Source: Tersicoccus phoenicis
GTDB taxonomy: Bacteria > Actinomycetota > Actinomycetes > Actinomycetales > Micrococcaceae
Assembly: GCF_001968835.1 (NCBI RefSeq)
Contig: NZ_MRDE01000081.1
Coordinates: 62,001 to 126,000 of the forward strand
Length of the DNA stretch: 64,000 bases
Direction of reading: 5' to 3'
In this document: positions 9,101 to 16,570 of the stretch, in pieces
Layout: each line of letters begins with the position of its first letter
How positions within the stretch are numbered: position 1 is the stretch's first letter
Program-made: the position numbers and the translations under genes
Notes under the pieces: model-generated
What the model saw: only the letters and a program-made list of their open reading frames with translations
Told to the model about the DNA's origin: nothing
Database searches by the model: none

Positions 9101-10290
9101 GCCCGTTCGTGCCGGTGGGCGGCCGTTGCCTCGGCGTCGCTCTCCCTCCGGGCGGTGGTGGCGGCCCGGTCCGCTTCCGCCCCGGCGGCGGCGGCCCGGT
9201 TCTCCCGCTCGTCGGCTTCCCGCGCTGCCGCGTCCAGCCGGTCCGCGTCCCGCATCTCGGGGCTCGCCCGCAGTGCCTGCTCCTGGCCCCGCAGCGTACT
9301 CTGTCGTTCTTCCGCTTCTTCCTGGCGGGCGGCGAGGTGCTCGACCTCCTCCCGGGCGGCTGCCAGCTGCTCCTCGGCGTCGCGTAGGTCCCGGCCGGCG
9401 TGCTCGTACGCCGAATGCGTCAGCCGCACCGCCGTGGTGTGCCGACGGGACGCGATCCGCGCGTAGACCTGATAGTGGCGGAGGAATCCCTCGGCCGCGT
9501 GCAGGGTCTCCTTCGCGTCGGTGATCCCGGCCCGCTCCTCCTCCAGGGACCGGAAGGACTCGGCGACGTCGGCGACGACGGCCTGGTCCAGGGGTGCGAG
9601 CGCCTCGGTGAGCGCGGCCGAGAGCGCCTTCTCGTCAGGTTTCTTGGACAGCTGCGGCTGGCGCAACTGGATCAGCAGGTCGATCAGGGCGCCGTACCGT
9701 TCCTCCCCCAGCCGGAACATTGCCTCGTCGACCGCCCGCCGGTAGGCCTCCTGCGTGCCGTGGACCTGCCCGGATCCCGTGGCCCGCAGTTCGTCGCGGA
9801 GGCGTTCCTGACTCAGCACGGTCCGGCTGCCGTCGAGCAGGCGCAGGTCACCGATCCGCCGGGTGCTGGTGAAGTACCAGGTCTTGACGATGCCGCGGCC
9901 GGCGGCGGCCTTCAAGCCGATGCCGAGCGTGGTGAACCGCTCGGTGCCGTCGGCGTCGACGCGTCCGAACTCGACCCACGCGTAACCGCTGCGCTCCGAC
10001 GTCGGGTGGGCGCCGCCGAGCAGCAGGTTCCACTCCATCCGCTTCTTCGGGTCGGCGTCCGGCTCCACCCGCCGGGCCGCGATCGAGCCGTCGAGCAGGA
10101 AGGGCAGTGTCAGGGCGAGAACCTTGGACTTGCCCGTGCCGTTGTTGCCGCGCAGCAGCAGCCGGCCGTCGTGGAACCAGAACTGCTCGTCGTCGTAGTA
10201 GAACAGGTCCACCAGGCCGAGCCGCAGCGGCTGCCAGCGTTCCGTGGTGGGCCGGGGCAGCGCGTCCGTGGTGAGCTGCTGGGCGGTCAT
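6193..10290 (-). CDS. jetC: Wadjet-type JetC: TIGR02680 SMC/SbcC-like ATPase
   Basis: 1365 residues, the motor of the system. Walker A is GNNGTGKS at residues 48-55. A long Ala/Glu/Arg-rich coiled coil fills roughly residues 270-1090, broken in the middle by a globular segment (AGAPLWRLTDFAASV ... GALWVDVDG) that probably forms the hinge region. Near the C-terminus come the ABC signature ASGGEKALAVSVPLF and Walker B RLILLDEAFAGIDDDS (about 1265). ATP-driven loop extrusion by JetC with JetA and JetB lets Wadjet recognise small circular DNA. The ATG at 10290 overlaps the jetB stop by 4 bases. An open frame continues to 11199, but that sequence is jetB in another frame. Confidence 0.93.
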   Translation of the reverse strand: MTAQQLTTDALPRPTTERWQPLRLGLVDLFYYDDEQFWFHDGRLLLRGNNGTGKSKVLALTLPFLLDGSIAARRVEPDADPKKRMEWNLLLGGAHPTSERSGYAWVEFGRVDADGTERFTTLGIGLKAAAGRGIVKTWYFTSTRRIGDLRLLDGSRTVLSQERLRDELRATGSGQVHGTQEAYRRAVDEAMFRLGEERYGALIDLLIQLRQPQLSKKPDEKALSAALTEALAPLDQAVVADVAESFRSLEEERAGITDAKETLHAAEGFLRHYQVYARIASRRHTTAVRLTHSAYEHAGRDLRDAEEQLAAAREEVEHLAARQEEAEERQSTLRGQEQALRASPEMRDADRLDAAAREADERENRAAAAGAEADRAATTARRESDAEATAAHRHERAAAEADHKDATAAGLAGPAGLAAEHRAITADAQVAERALNRRRDQIRHVRGLLDTAQQAESRAGQHRQLLDAAETDEAGRREEQRAADESVETAVTVYHDRVREHLTGLSAIALDAAVDDLAGLTEGWARSLAGDAPALAALETGARTALETIGLARAEARHDEDRLAGDLAQLRARIEDLRTGRDPEPPPAPGRDPHTRHDRAGAPLWRLTDFAASVPGPNRAGVEAALTSAGLLDAWIFPDGTLRADNDVVLGPTGPETATSLAAVLVPAVGPDDTVGADAVAAALGRIGLGEATGAALWVDVDGRWGAGPARGSWSKERAEYVGAGARESHRRELLEQLRIRAGELEAERAAARDRVADADRRAARVHDERTGYPLGAERELRSAHAGAANAQRELDRAQGRVTETRAGWERVAEVATQAAAELADQAAQLGVGTTAAAIADVGEAVTTYALAVTEVRSAARAAADAAAAHEQATGRAAEAADLAARRETERRDLRTQAASLRAKYDALHATVGASVAELQSRLAAIVTDLQDAAADLRRISRDQLTAVERRGRSEERARDLERRRAETATAREERTAGLRAFAATGLLRVAMPELSVPSPDAPVEWTVTAAVGLSRDVEQQLQATDDSDDAWGRAQQRVSSASTELQGQMSRHGHTAFLEQRDDVLVARVRYLNEEVDVDRLAGRLATDVADRERLLSAREREILENHLVNEVAGHLHELLHTAEEQITRMNRELAERRTSTGMQLRVQWRERADGPAGLAAARGLMIRSDATWTPGDRAAIGDFLHARITEIREADPTGGWQEHLGQALDYRQWHTFVVERRQNGQWRSASGPASGGEKALAVSVPLFAAASAHYNSAAPQAPRLILLDEAFAGIDDDSRAKSLGLLATFDLDVVMTSEREWGCYPQVPGLAIAQLSRVEGVDAVGVSRWRWDGRRRRRDPEVEAAARAGSDSPVVDDEAALFG

Positions 10291-11534
10291 CGTGCTCTGC
10301 TCTCCGTGATGGTCGGGGCGGTGACGGCGAAGCGTCCGAGGGCGGGCAGCGGGTGGGCGACGGCGTCCGGACCGGTACCGGTGATCCGCACCAGGCCGAG
10401 TCCGACCAGTCGGTCGAGCGCCTCGGCGACGAGCAGGTTCTCCGCGCCGGGTTCGCGGGCGGTCCGGCGCCAGTAGGCCGCGTGCTCGGCCGCGAGCCGG
10501 CGCACCCGCTTCCGCAGGGCCGTCACGTCGGTGGGGCCGGACGTGGCCAGTTGCTCGGCCAGCAGCAGCGTGGCGTGCCCGTCGGTGCCCTGTTCGGGCA
10601 TCCGGACGTCGGTGAGCTGGTCCTCCGGGTCGACCAGCGCGATCCCCTCCGCCCGCAGTTCCGGCACCAGCCCGGTGGCGTCGGCCAGTCGGCGGGTCAG
10701 CGGCACCCGCTGACCGACGAGGTACCGGCGTTCGGCCTCGGGCAACTCGTCGTAGTAGACGACCGGGTCGCACAGCAGCCGACGGGACACCGCGTGCCGC
10801 AGCCGCCGGTTCGCCTCGTCCTCGGTGTAGACCGGCGGCGGCTCGTGCAGGGCCGCCTCGATCCGGTCGATCGCCGGGGCGGGGCCCAGCGCGGCGCCGA
10901 CCAGGCCGGGCCCGTGGGCGCTGGAGAGCATGGTGGCCAGCACCCGCCGGTCGATGTCGTACAGGGCGTCGCCGTCCGCCGCCAGGTAGGACTCCTCGTC
11001 CCCGGCGACCCGGACGAGCACCCCGTGGCCCAGCAGCAACCGGATCGCGGCGACCAGGTCGGCCCGCTCGTCGCGCCCGCTCAGGGCGAAGTCGATCCCC
11101 TCCAGGCCCGGTTGGCGGGCGGCGAGCACGACGTCGTCGGCGAGCCGGCCGAGCGAGATCTGCGGGTCGGAGCGCTCCAGGACGGCCAGGGCCAAGCACA
11201 GCAGGACGTAGCGGCGCCGGGTGAACGGCGGGTCACCACGGCGGCCGCGGGCCGGGTGCCGTTCGGCGACGGCGGTGGCCGTCGGACCGTGCGGGGCGTA
11301 GGCCGGCACCAGCCGGACGCTGTCCGACTCGACGATCAGCCGCCACCCCGCCTCCCGGTCGAACCACTCGCGCAGCGCCTCGCTGTGGCGACGCGCCAGG
11401 CGGAACAACTCACCGTCGGTCCGGGCACGCAGGACGGGACGGGCGAGCAGCGCTCGCAGCACCCGGATGCGGCCCTCCGCTTCTCGTGTCTCGAGCGCGC
11501 CCGAGATGCTCGAGGCGAGTTCGACGCTACTCAC
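10287..11534 (-). CDS. jetB: Wadjet-type JetB: TIGR02678/DUF2398 (MukE-like) subunit
   Basis: 415 residues, DUF2398 family. Typical segments are FTRRRYVLLCLALAVLERSD, DALYDIDRRVLATML, RHAVSRRLLCDPVVYYDEL and AAEHAAYWRRTAREPGAE. It is predicted to be a winged-helix, MukE/kleisin-associated subunit that joins JetA to the JetC heads. The GTG start at 11534 gives MSSVELASSI and overlaps the jetA stop as GTGA. The frame stays open upstream to 12353, but that part is antisense-like sequence within jetA. Its place between jetA and jetC matches other clusters of this flavour. Confidence 0.88.
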   Translation of the reverse strand: MSSVELASSISGALETREAEGRIRVLRALLARPVLRARTDGELFRLARRHSEALREWFDREAGWRLIVESDSVRLVPAYAPHGPTATAVAERHPARGRRGDPPFTRRRYVLLCLALAVLERSDPQISLGRLADDVVLAARQPGLEGIDFALSGRDERADLVAAIRLLLGHGVLVRVAGDEESYLAADGDALYDIDRRVLATMLSSAHGPGLVGAALGPAPAIDRIEAALHEPPPVYTEDEANRRLRHAVSRRLLCDPVVYYDELPEAERRYLVGQRVPLTRRLADATGLVPELRAEGIALVDPEDQLTDVRMPEQGTDGHATLLLAEQLATSGPTDVTALRKRVRRLAAEHAAYWRRTAREPGAENLLVAEALDRLVGLGLVRITGTGPDAVAHPLPALGRFAVTAPTITESRAR

Positions 11535-13189
11535 GCGAACACGTCCACGGGCTGCTCCGGCCGCGGGCCGGACTCCGGACCAGGCCTCGGGACGGCGATG
11601 GGGTCGACGGTCGACGCGATGTCGACCAGGTGGTCGGGGCCGGACAGTTCGCCGTCCGGCGTGGCGATGACCGCGGTCCCCGCGTCGAGGATGCGGCTGA
11701 GTGTGACCAGCAGTTCCCCGTCCGAGGTCTGCACCTGCGCCGTCGTCCCCTCGGGTCCCAGCGCGGTGAGCGCGTCGCCGAGCAGGCCGAGGAACAGGGC
11801 GAACGCCTCCGGGTCCAGCTCCCCGAACGCGGAGAGCGGGCGCGGACCGTCGGTGAGGATCCGGCGGCGTGCCGCCGCGGTCTGCTCGGCTTCCCGGCGG
11901 GCCCGGTCGGCCAGCAGGGCCTTCGCCTCGGTCCGGTCCGCCACCCGCACCGCCTTGCCCCGACGCTCGTAGGAGCCGCTCCGGCGCAGCTGCGGGCTGA
12001 TCTGCAGCGGCGGCGCCTCGGCCCAGGGCGTCGTGGTCGCCAGGTCGGCCGCGGCCCACGCGTCCTCGGTGGCGGTCGTGACACTCAGGTGCCGGACCGG
12101 GGACAGCCCGAAGGCCGAACGCCACAGCCGGTGGCGGTCGCCGTCGGTGGGCAGCGCGGCGAACCACCGGGCCAGGGTGAGGAAGTCCTGGGTGCGGTCG
12201 GTGCGGCCCCCGGTCTTCTCGTGCAGCGCCCGCACCACGGCCAGCAGGGCGGGGATCGCCGCCCGGGCGCGGGCGCGCAACAGCTTCGCCTCGCTCTCCC
12301 GGGCGGGCGTGCTGACGAACCAGTCGGTCAGGCCGGACCACTGCCGGAGCCACACCTGCGTCGCGGTGTCGACGGCGGCGTCCGCGTCGCCGGGGGCCGC
12401 ATCGATCGCCTCGCGCTGCGCGGCGGCGTGCACCAGCAGACGTACGCCGTCGTCGGGGATGGCACGAAGCAGGTCGGCGATCGCGGCCCCACGAGTGAGC
12501 AGGTCGTGGATGAACCGCTCCAGGTAGTCGATCAATTGCTCCTTGTACGCCAGGAAGGCCTGCACGTCGGCGTCGTGCAGGTCGATGGTGCGCTGCATCG
12601 ACCCCATGAACGCCACGGCGTTCTCGGCCAGCTCGGCGAAGCGCTCCCGCAGACTCCGCAGGGTCTGGTGGACCAGGGCCGCGTCCACGGGTTCGCCCTG
12701 CGCGGAAGCGGCGGCGGTGTCACGCAGCCGGGTGAGCAGCACCACGATGTCCTCCAGGGCGACGGACTGGAGCGCGCCCCGGCTGCCGAGCGCGGCGTCG
12801 TACTGGGCGAGAGCCCGCTCGGCGGCCTCCCCCTGCCGAGACATCTGATAGAGCATCCGGCGCCGGTAGAAGTCCTCCAGGGCGGTGACCCGGCTCGAGT
12901 CGGGGAACGCGAGCAGGTTGCCCCATCCCGGCTGGGCCAGCCGGTCCAGCGCGTCGGCGAGGACGCCTTCGTCCACCGGCTCCCCGCCGTCGGACGCCAC
13001 CGCCGCGAACACCTGCCCGGGGCGCACGTGCACCGTGAACCGTTCCTTCTCCCCCATCAGCGCCCGCATCACGCGCCGGTACAGGGGCGCGTTGGGGGCA
13101 TTGAGGTAGGCGAAGGGTCCGTAGTCGCCGGAGGCCTCCTCAGCCTCGGGGCGGGCCGTGTCCGGCGGTCGGTCCGTCATGAGACCCAT
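11531..13189 (-). CDS. jetA: Wadjet-type JetA: TIGR02677/DUF2397 (kleisin-like) subunit
   Basis: 552 residues, first gene of the operon. The conserved opening is YGPFAYLNAPNAPLYRRVMR, followed by WGNLLAFPDSSRVTALEDF and EDIVVLLTRLRDTA, all DUF2397 hallmarks. The middle is helical, and the C-terminal third (TLARWFAALPTDGDRHRLWRS ... LSVTTATEDAWAAADL) is also typical. By analogy with other Wadjet and MukBEF complexes it should be the kleisin bridging two JetC heads. The ATG at 13189 is preceded by AAGGTGG at good spacing; a second ATG lies 9 bases downstream. The promoter is not obvious in the 300 bases upstream. Confidence 0.88.
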   Translation of the reverse strand: MGLMTDRPPDTARPEAEEASGDYGPFAYLNAPNAPLYRRVMRALMGEKERFTVHVRPGQVFAAVASDGGEPVDEGVLADALDRLAQPGWGNLLAFPDSSRVTALEDFYRRRMLYQMSRQGEAAERALAQYDAALGSRGALQSVALEDIVVLLTRLRDTAAASAQGEPVDAALVHQTLRSLRERFAELAENAVAFMGSMQRTIDLHDADVQAFLAYKEQLIDYLERFIHDLLTRGAAIADLLRAIPDDGVRLLVHAAAQREAIDAAPGDADAAVDTATQVWLRQWSGLTDWFVSTPARESEAKLLRARARAAIPALLAVVRALHEKTGGRTDRTQDFLTLARWFAALPTDGDRHRLWRSAFGLSPVRHLSVTTATEDAWAAADLATTTPWAEAPPLQISPQLRRSGSYERRGKAVRVADRTEAKALLADRARREAEQTAAARRRILTDGPRPLSAFGELDPEAFALFLGLLGDALTALGPEGTTAQVQTSDGELLVTLSRILDAGTAVIATPDGELSGPDHLVDIASTVDPIAVPRPGPESGPRPEQPVDVFA

Positions 13190-13281
13190 GCTGCCACCTT
13201 CGGACGACCAGTTCTGTGCACCCGCGCGGCCGGACGCTGCTCACCGGTCGGGCGCCCGCTCACCCGGTCCCGCAGGGCGAA

Positions 13282-13500
13282 TCAGAAGCCTACCGGCTCC
13301 TCGATGTGCTCGTCCGGTTCCAGTTGGATCGTCGGGTGGGTCACGCCGTACTTCTTCCTCAGGATGTCCCGTGCCTGGTCGAGGATACTGTGCCAGTCGA
13401 CCTCGACGTCGTCGACGACGATGTGCACGGTGGCGGCCTCCATGCCGCTGGTCAGGGTCCAGATGTGCAGGTCGTGCACTTGGACCGACTCGAACCAGGT
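13282..13500 (-). pseudogene. C-terminal remnant of a cation diffusion facilitator (CzcD/ZitB-like) metal efflux pump
   Basis: Only 72 codons remain, reading TWFESVQVHDLHIWTLTSGM and ending at QLEPDEHIEEPVGF. VHDLHIWTLTSGM is the diagnostic start of the cytoplasmic C-terminal domain of CDF transporters. The six membrane helices are missing, and a TGA at 13501-13503 closes the frame immediately upstream. A GTG at 13479 could in principle start a 65-residue peptide, but no ribosome binding site is seen. The fragment sits between the Wadjet-type operon and tRNA-Ala, as expected for a gene cut by insertion or deletion at this locus. Confidence 0.8.
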
Positions 13501-13752
13501 TCACCCGTCCGGAGTCGTGCCGATGCTCGAAATCGGCGCGGCCGTTCCCCCTGGGGCGATTGTTCACATGTGGAGGCTAACATGAGCCACGGCCTCCAGG
13601 GGCCCACAGGGATTCGGTCACCGGCGCTCCGATCAGCATCCGAGCGAACCCCGACCGGCGACGGTGACCTGTTCACCGCCGGGCCGATGCGGGCTGTCCG
13701 TGGTCCACACGCGATGCGACCACGATCAACCGGCGGGCTGCGCAACGAGGCC
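13501..13752. other. Non-coding junction between the CDF remnant and the tRNA-Ala region
   Basis: About 250 bases with no supportable gene on either strand. Open frames here have random composition and cross the tRNA. No insertion-sequence ends or integrase remnants were seen by eye. It probably represents scar sequence left when the efflux gene was truncated. Confidence 0.4.
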
Positions 13753-13788
13753 CGAACCTCGACCAACGTCTCCGTTGGCAAAGGTTCG
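13753..13788 (-). terminator. Hairpin downstream of tRNA-Ala, possible terminator
   Basis: Arms CGAACCT...CCAACG and CGTTGG...AGGTTCG pair as 7+6 bp around a 3x3 internal loop with a TCTC tetraloop. It lies 16 bases past the tRNA 3' end in the transcription direction. No T-tract follows, so a role in processing or factor-dependent termination is equally possible. Confidence 0.4.
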
Positions 13789-13804
13789 AGCCCGGTGCGT
13801 GCGG

Positions 13805-13877
13805 TGGAGCTATGGGGATTCGAACCCCAGACCTTCTCATTGCGAACGAGACGCGCTACCAACTGCGCCATAGCCCC
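13805..13877 (-). tRNA. tRNA-Ala (anticodon CGC)
   Basis: 73 bases on the minus strand. The acceptor stem GGGGCTA pairs with TAGCTCC (one G-U), the D-arm is GGCGCAGTTGGTAGCGC, the anticodon loop TTCGCAA gives anticodon CGC (codon GCG, Ala), and the T-arm carries GGTTCGAATCC. The discriminator base is A and the 3' CCA is not encoded. It lies between the glpR gene and the truncated efflux gene, and marks one edge of the Wadjet-type island. Confidence 0.95.
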
Positions 13878-13964
13878 TTGCGACGATCCAATCTATCGCC
13901 CGGAGGTCGCGATCACAAAACCCGACAGAACCCGACCGAGTAGAAAGACCAGCGAGGAACCCGC

Positions 13965-14888
13965 TCACGCGCCCCGGCGCCGGCGGAGCACCTCGTCGAG
14001 GTCGTTCAACTGGCCGGTGGCGGTGCTCCGGCCCGTCTCCTGACCGGCGACGTCGCGGCGGCCGGCCTCGGCGGCGCGGATCGACGTGCGGGTGGACGGG
14101 CGGGGCGTCTCCGGCAGCCGCAGCGGCTCGGGCGCGGGACGCTCGGCGCGTTCGGCGTCGACGTAGGTCGGCCGCGGCACGGCGACGGGCTGCCAATCGG
14201 TCTCGGCGGTCCGCTCGGGGCGCGGTGCGTCCCCGATCGACGTGGCCAGGGAGCGGGCGGCCTCACGGAGCTCCTGCGCGTTCATCGTGGCCGGCTGGTG
14301 CTCGGCGGCGTCGGCGTCGAAGAGCGGGGTCGGACGGTCCTCGTCGACTCGGGCCGGCGTGACGTGGTGCGCGTCGACCGCGGCGTCGATCGCGGCCTCG
14401 ACCTTGCGACGCCGGTCCCGGATCGCGAGCCCGCGCAGACCGGCGACGGCGCCGACGAAGATGAGCAGGAGCACGAGCGGCACCAGGACCGGCAAGGTGG
14501 TGACGAGGGAGATGACTCCCGTGACCAGGGCGGCGACCAGGGCGATCAGACCGACCCCGGCGAGCGCCATCCGGTCCCAGCGGACCCGCAGTCGGGCCGG
14601 GCTCACGGGTACCACCGCGGACGCGCCCCGTGAGGCAGCGAAGGAGCCGAAGGAGCCGTCACGAAGTTGGAGCATCGTCATCCCCTGGTTCTCGGTGATC
14701 GTCGTCCCGACGGAGCCGGAGGTCGCGGGCTCGCCGATCGTGGTGTCGGCCGTCGCGACGGGCCGCAGGGCGACCTGCGCGACGATCGGGCGGTGGCGCT
14801 TGCGGAGGGCGTACGGGACGATCCAGATCAGCCACAGCCCGATCGTCACGACCAGGATGATCGAGCTGTTCAGGGAGAAGACGTCCAC
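13965..14888 (-). CDS. glpR: GlpR/SepX-like membrane protein (gephyrin-like molybdotransferase receptor family)
   Basis: 307 residues. The conserved N-terminal helix SSIILVVTIGLWLIWIVPYALRKRH (residues about 8-30) is the signature of this actinobacterial family; a central pair of helices (GVGLIALVAALVTGVISLV and LVPLVLLLIFVGAVAGL) is followed by a charged, disordered cytoplasmic tail. In corynebacteria GlpR anchors the gephyrin-like protein Glp to the division site, and the Streptomyces homologue SepX also acts in division. The usual cluster is galU-glp-rimJ-glpR; here rimJ and galU are present but glp is missing. Confidence 0.78.
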   Translation of the reverse strand: MDVFSLNSSIILVVTIGLWLIWIVPYALRKRHRPIVAQVALRPVATADTTIGEPATSGSVGTTITENQGMTMLQLRDGSFGSFAASRGASAVVPVSPARLRVRWDRMALAGVGLIALVAALVTGVISLVTTLPVLVPLVLLLIFVGAVAGLRGLAIRDRRRKVEAAIDAAVDAHHVTPARVDEDRPTPLFDADAAEHQPATMNAQELREAARSLATSIGDAPRPERTAETDWQPVAVPRPTYVDAERAERPAPEPLRLPETPRPSTRTSIRAAEAGRRDVAGQETGRSTATGQLNDLDEVLRRRRGA

Positions 14889-14961
14889 GGTCCCACGGTA
14901 GGGCCAGGCGTCCGGGATTCCGGGGATCTCGGGGGTGTGTCGGGACGCGACGAGTGGTCCG

Positions 14962-15579
14962 TCAGCCGACGGCGCCCTCCGTCAGCCACCGGTGCAACAG
15001 CCCGCCCGGCACCTCGTCGGCCGTGAGCGCGAAGCTGCGGTGGTCCGCCCACCGGCCGTCGATGTGCAGGTAGGCGCGGCGGATCCCCTCGTCGCGGAAC
15101 CCGAGCTTCTGCACCACGCGCAGGCTGCGGGCGTTCTCCGGCCGGATGTTGATCTCCATCCGGTGCAGCCCGAGCCCAGTGAAGCAGTGGTCGGTGGCCA
15201 GCGCGACGGCGGTCGGCGCGATCCCGCGGCCGGCGCTCGCCCGGTCCACCCAGTAGCCGAGCGTCGCGCCCATCAACGAGCCGTAGGTGATGGAGGAGAC
15301 GGTGAGCTGCCCGACCAGCCGCGGAACGTCGTCACGCACCTCGGTGATGACGAACGGCAAGCCACCGCCGGCCCGCGCCTGGGCCTTCAGCGCGGCGACC
15401 ATGTGCCGGAAGGTGGGCAGCGTCCCGTTCGGCGCGGGACTGCTCGCCTCCCATGGGCCGAGCCACTCCGCGTTGCGGGCGCGGACCGCGTCCCACTCGG
15501 CGCGGTCCCGGTAGCGGATCGGGCGCAGCGCGAGCGCGCCCCAGCCGATGGTGACCGGCCATTGCCCTGGCGGGAACAC
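14962..15579 (-). CDS. RimJ/RimL-type GNAT N-acetyltransferase
   Basis: 205 residues of acetyltransferase fold. The family opening WGALALRPIRYRDRAEWDAVRARNAEWLGPWE, the acetyl-CoA loop YWVDRASAGRGIAPTAVAL and the C-terminal NIRPENARSLRVVQKLGFRDEGIRRAYLHIDG are characteristic of RimJ-like enzymes that acetylate N-termini or small amines. It starts 6 bases after galU and is probably co-transcribed with it and with glpR. In related genomes glp/moeA lies between galU and this gene; it is absent here. The acceptor is unknown. Confidence 0.88.
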   Translation of the reverse strand: MFPPGQWPVTIGWGALALRPIRYRDRAEWDAVRARNAEWLGPWEASSPAPNGTLPTFRHMVAALKAQARAGGGLPFVITEVRDDVPRLVGQLTVSSITYGSLMGATLGYWVDRASAGRGIAPTAVALATDHCFTGLGLHRMEINIRPENARSLRVVQKLGFRDEGIRRAYLHIDGRWADHRSFALTADEVPGGLLHRWLTEGAVG

Positions 15580-15585
15580 CGCCGG

Positions 15586-16521
15586 CTACTCGGCGGGAGC
15601 GGCGACCGTCTCCCGCGGTTCGTCCGCCAGGGTGCTCGCATAGTCCTTGATCCAGGCGCGTAACGCCGGCCCGAGGTCCTCCCGGTCCGAGGCCAGGGTG
15701 ATCACGGCCTGGATATAGCTGAGCTTGTCACCGGTGTCGTAGCGCCGGCCGCGGAACACGACGCCGTACACGCCGCCACCCTCGCCGTCCCGACGGGCGA
15801 GCGTCTGCAGCGCATCGGTCAGCTGGATCTCGTTGCCGCGACCGGGTGGCGTGTCCTCGAGCACCTCGAAGACCGCCGGATGCAGCACGTAACGGCCGAT
15901 CACGGCCAGGTTCGACGGCGCCTCGTCCCGGTCCGGCTTCTCCACCATGTGGTCGATCCGTACGTACGCCTCACCGGGGACGTCGTTGATCGCAGCGACG
16001 CCGTAGGAGCTGATCATCTCGGGATCGACCTCCATCAGCGCGACGACCGAGCCGCCGGTCTTCTCCTGCACGTCGATCATGGTGGTCAGCAGCTCGTCCC
16101 GCTCGTCGATGATGTCGTCACCGAGCAGCACCGCGAACGGTTCGTCCCCGACATGGCCCGCCGCGCGCAGCACGGCGTGGCCCAGTCCCTTGGGATCGCC
16201 CTGGCGCAGGTAGTGCAGGTCGCCGAGGTTGGAGGACTCACGCACGGCCGCCAGCTTCCCGGTGTCCCCCTTCGCCTCCAGGGTGGCCTCGATGTCGGGG
16301 ACCCGATCGAAGTGGTCCTCCAACGCACGCTTGCTCCGGCCCGTGATCATCAGGATGTTGTCCAGCCCGGCGTCGACCGCCTCCTTGACGACGTACTGGA
16401 TGGCCGGCTTGTCGACCACGGGGAGCATCTCCTTGGGCATCGCCTTCGTCGCCGGGAGGAAGCGGGTGCCGAGCCCCGCCGCGGGGATCACGGCCTTGCG
16501 CACGCGTTTCTGATCGGTCAT
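15586..16521 (-). CDS. galU: UTP--glucose-1-phosphate uridylyltransferase GalU
   Basis: 311 residues. The nucleotidyltransferase signature AVIPAAGLGTRFLPATKAMP opens the protein, followed by EMLPVVDKPAIQYVVKEAV, the metal site region FAVLLGDDIID, and the sugar-binding stretch IDHMVEKPDRDEAPSNLAVIGRYVL. It makes UDP-glucose from UTP and glucose-1-phosphate for cell-wall and glycolipid synthesis. The gene diverges from the 5-formyl-THF cyclo-ligase at 16571 with only 49 bases between them, a widely conserved actinobacterial arrangement, so the two promoters must overlap. Confidence 0.95.
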   Translation of the reverse strand: MTDQKRVRKAVIPAAGLGTRFLPATKAMPKEMLPVVDKPAIQYVVKEAVDAGLDNILMITGRSKRALEDHFDRVPDIEATLEAKGDTGKLAAVRESSNLGDLHYLRQGDPKGLGHAVLRAAGHVGDEPFAVLLGDDIIDERDELLTTMIDVQEKTGGSVVALMEVDPEMISSYGVAAINDVPGEAYVRIDHMVEKPDRDEAPSNLAVIGRYVLHPAVFEVLEDTPPGRGNEIQLTDALQTLARRDGEGGGVYGVVFRGRRYDTGDKLSYIQAVITLASDREDLGPALRAWIKDYASTLADEPRETVAAPAE

Positions 16522-16570
16522 TCGCCTAGGCTACCGTCAACTCCGTGGGTGGCTGCTGGGAGGCTTCTGC

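Noticed and set aside
13781-13791. GGTTCGAGCCC on the plus strand, looking like a tRNA T-arm
   Set aside because: No acceptor, D or anticodon arms can be built around it; it forms the 3' arm of the hairpin downstream of tRNA-Ala.
13452-13871. A 139-codon reverse frame across the tRNA and the CDF scar
   Set aside because: It would translate tRNA-Ala and has no conserved sequence.
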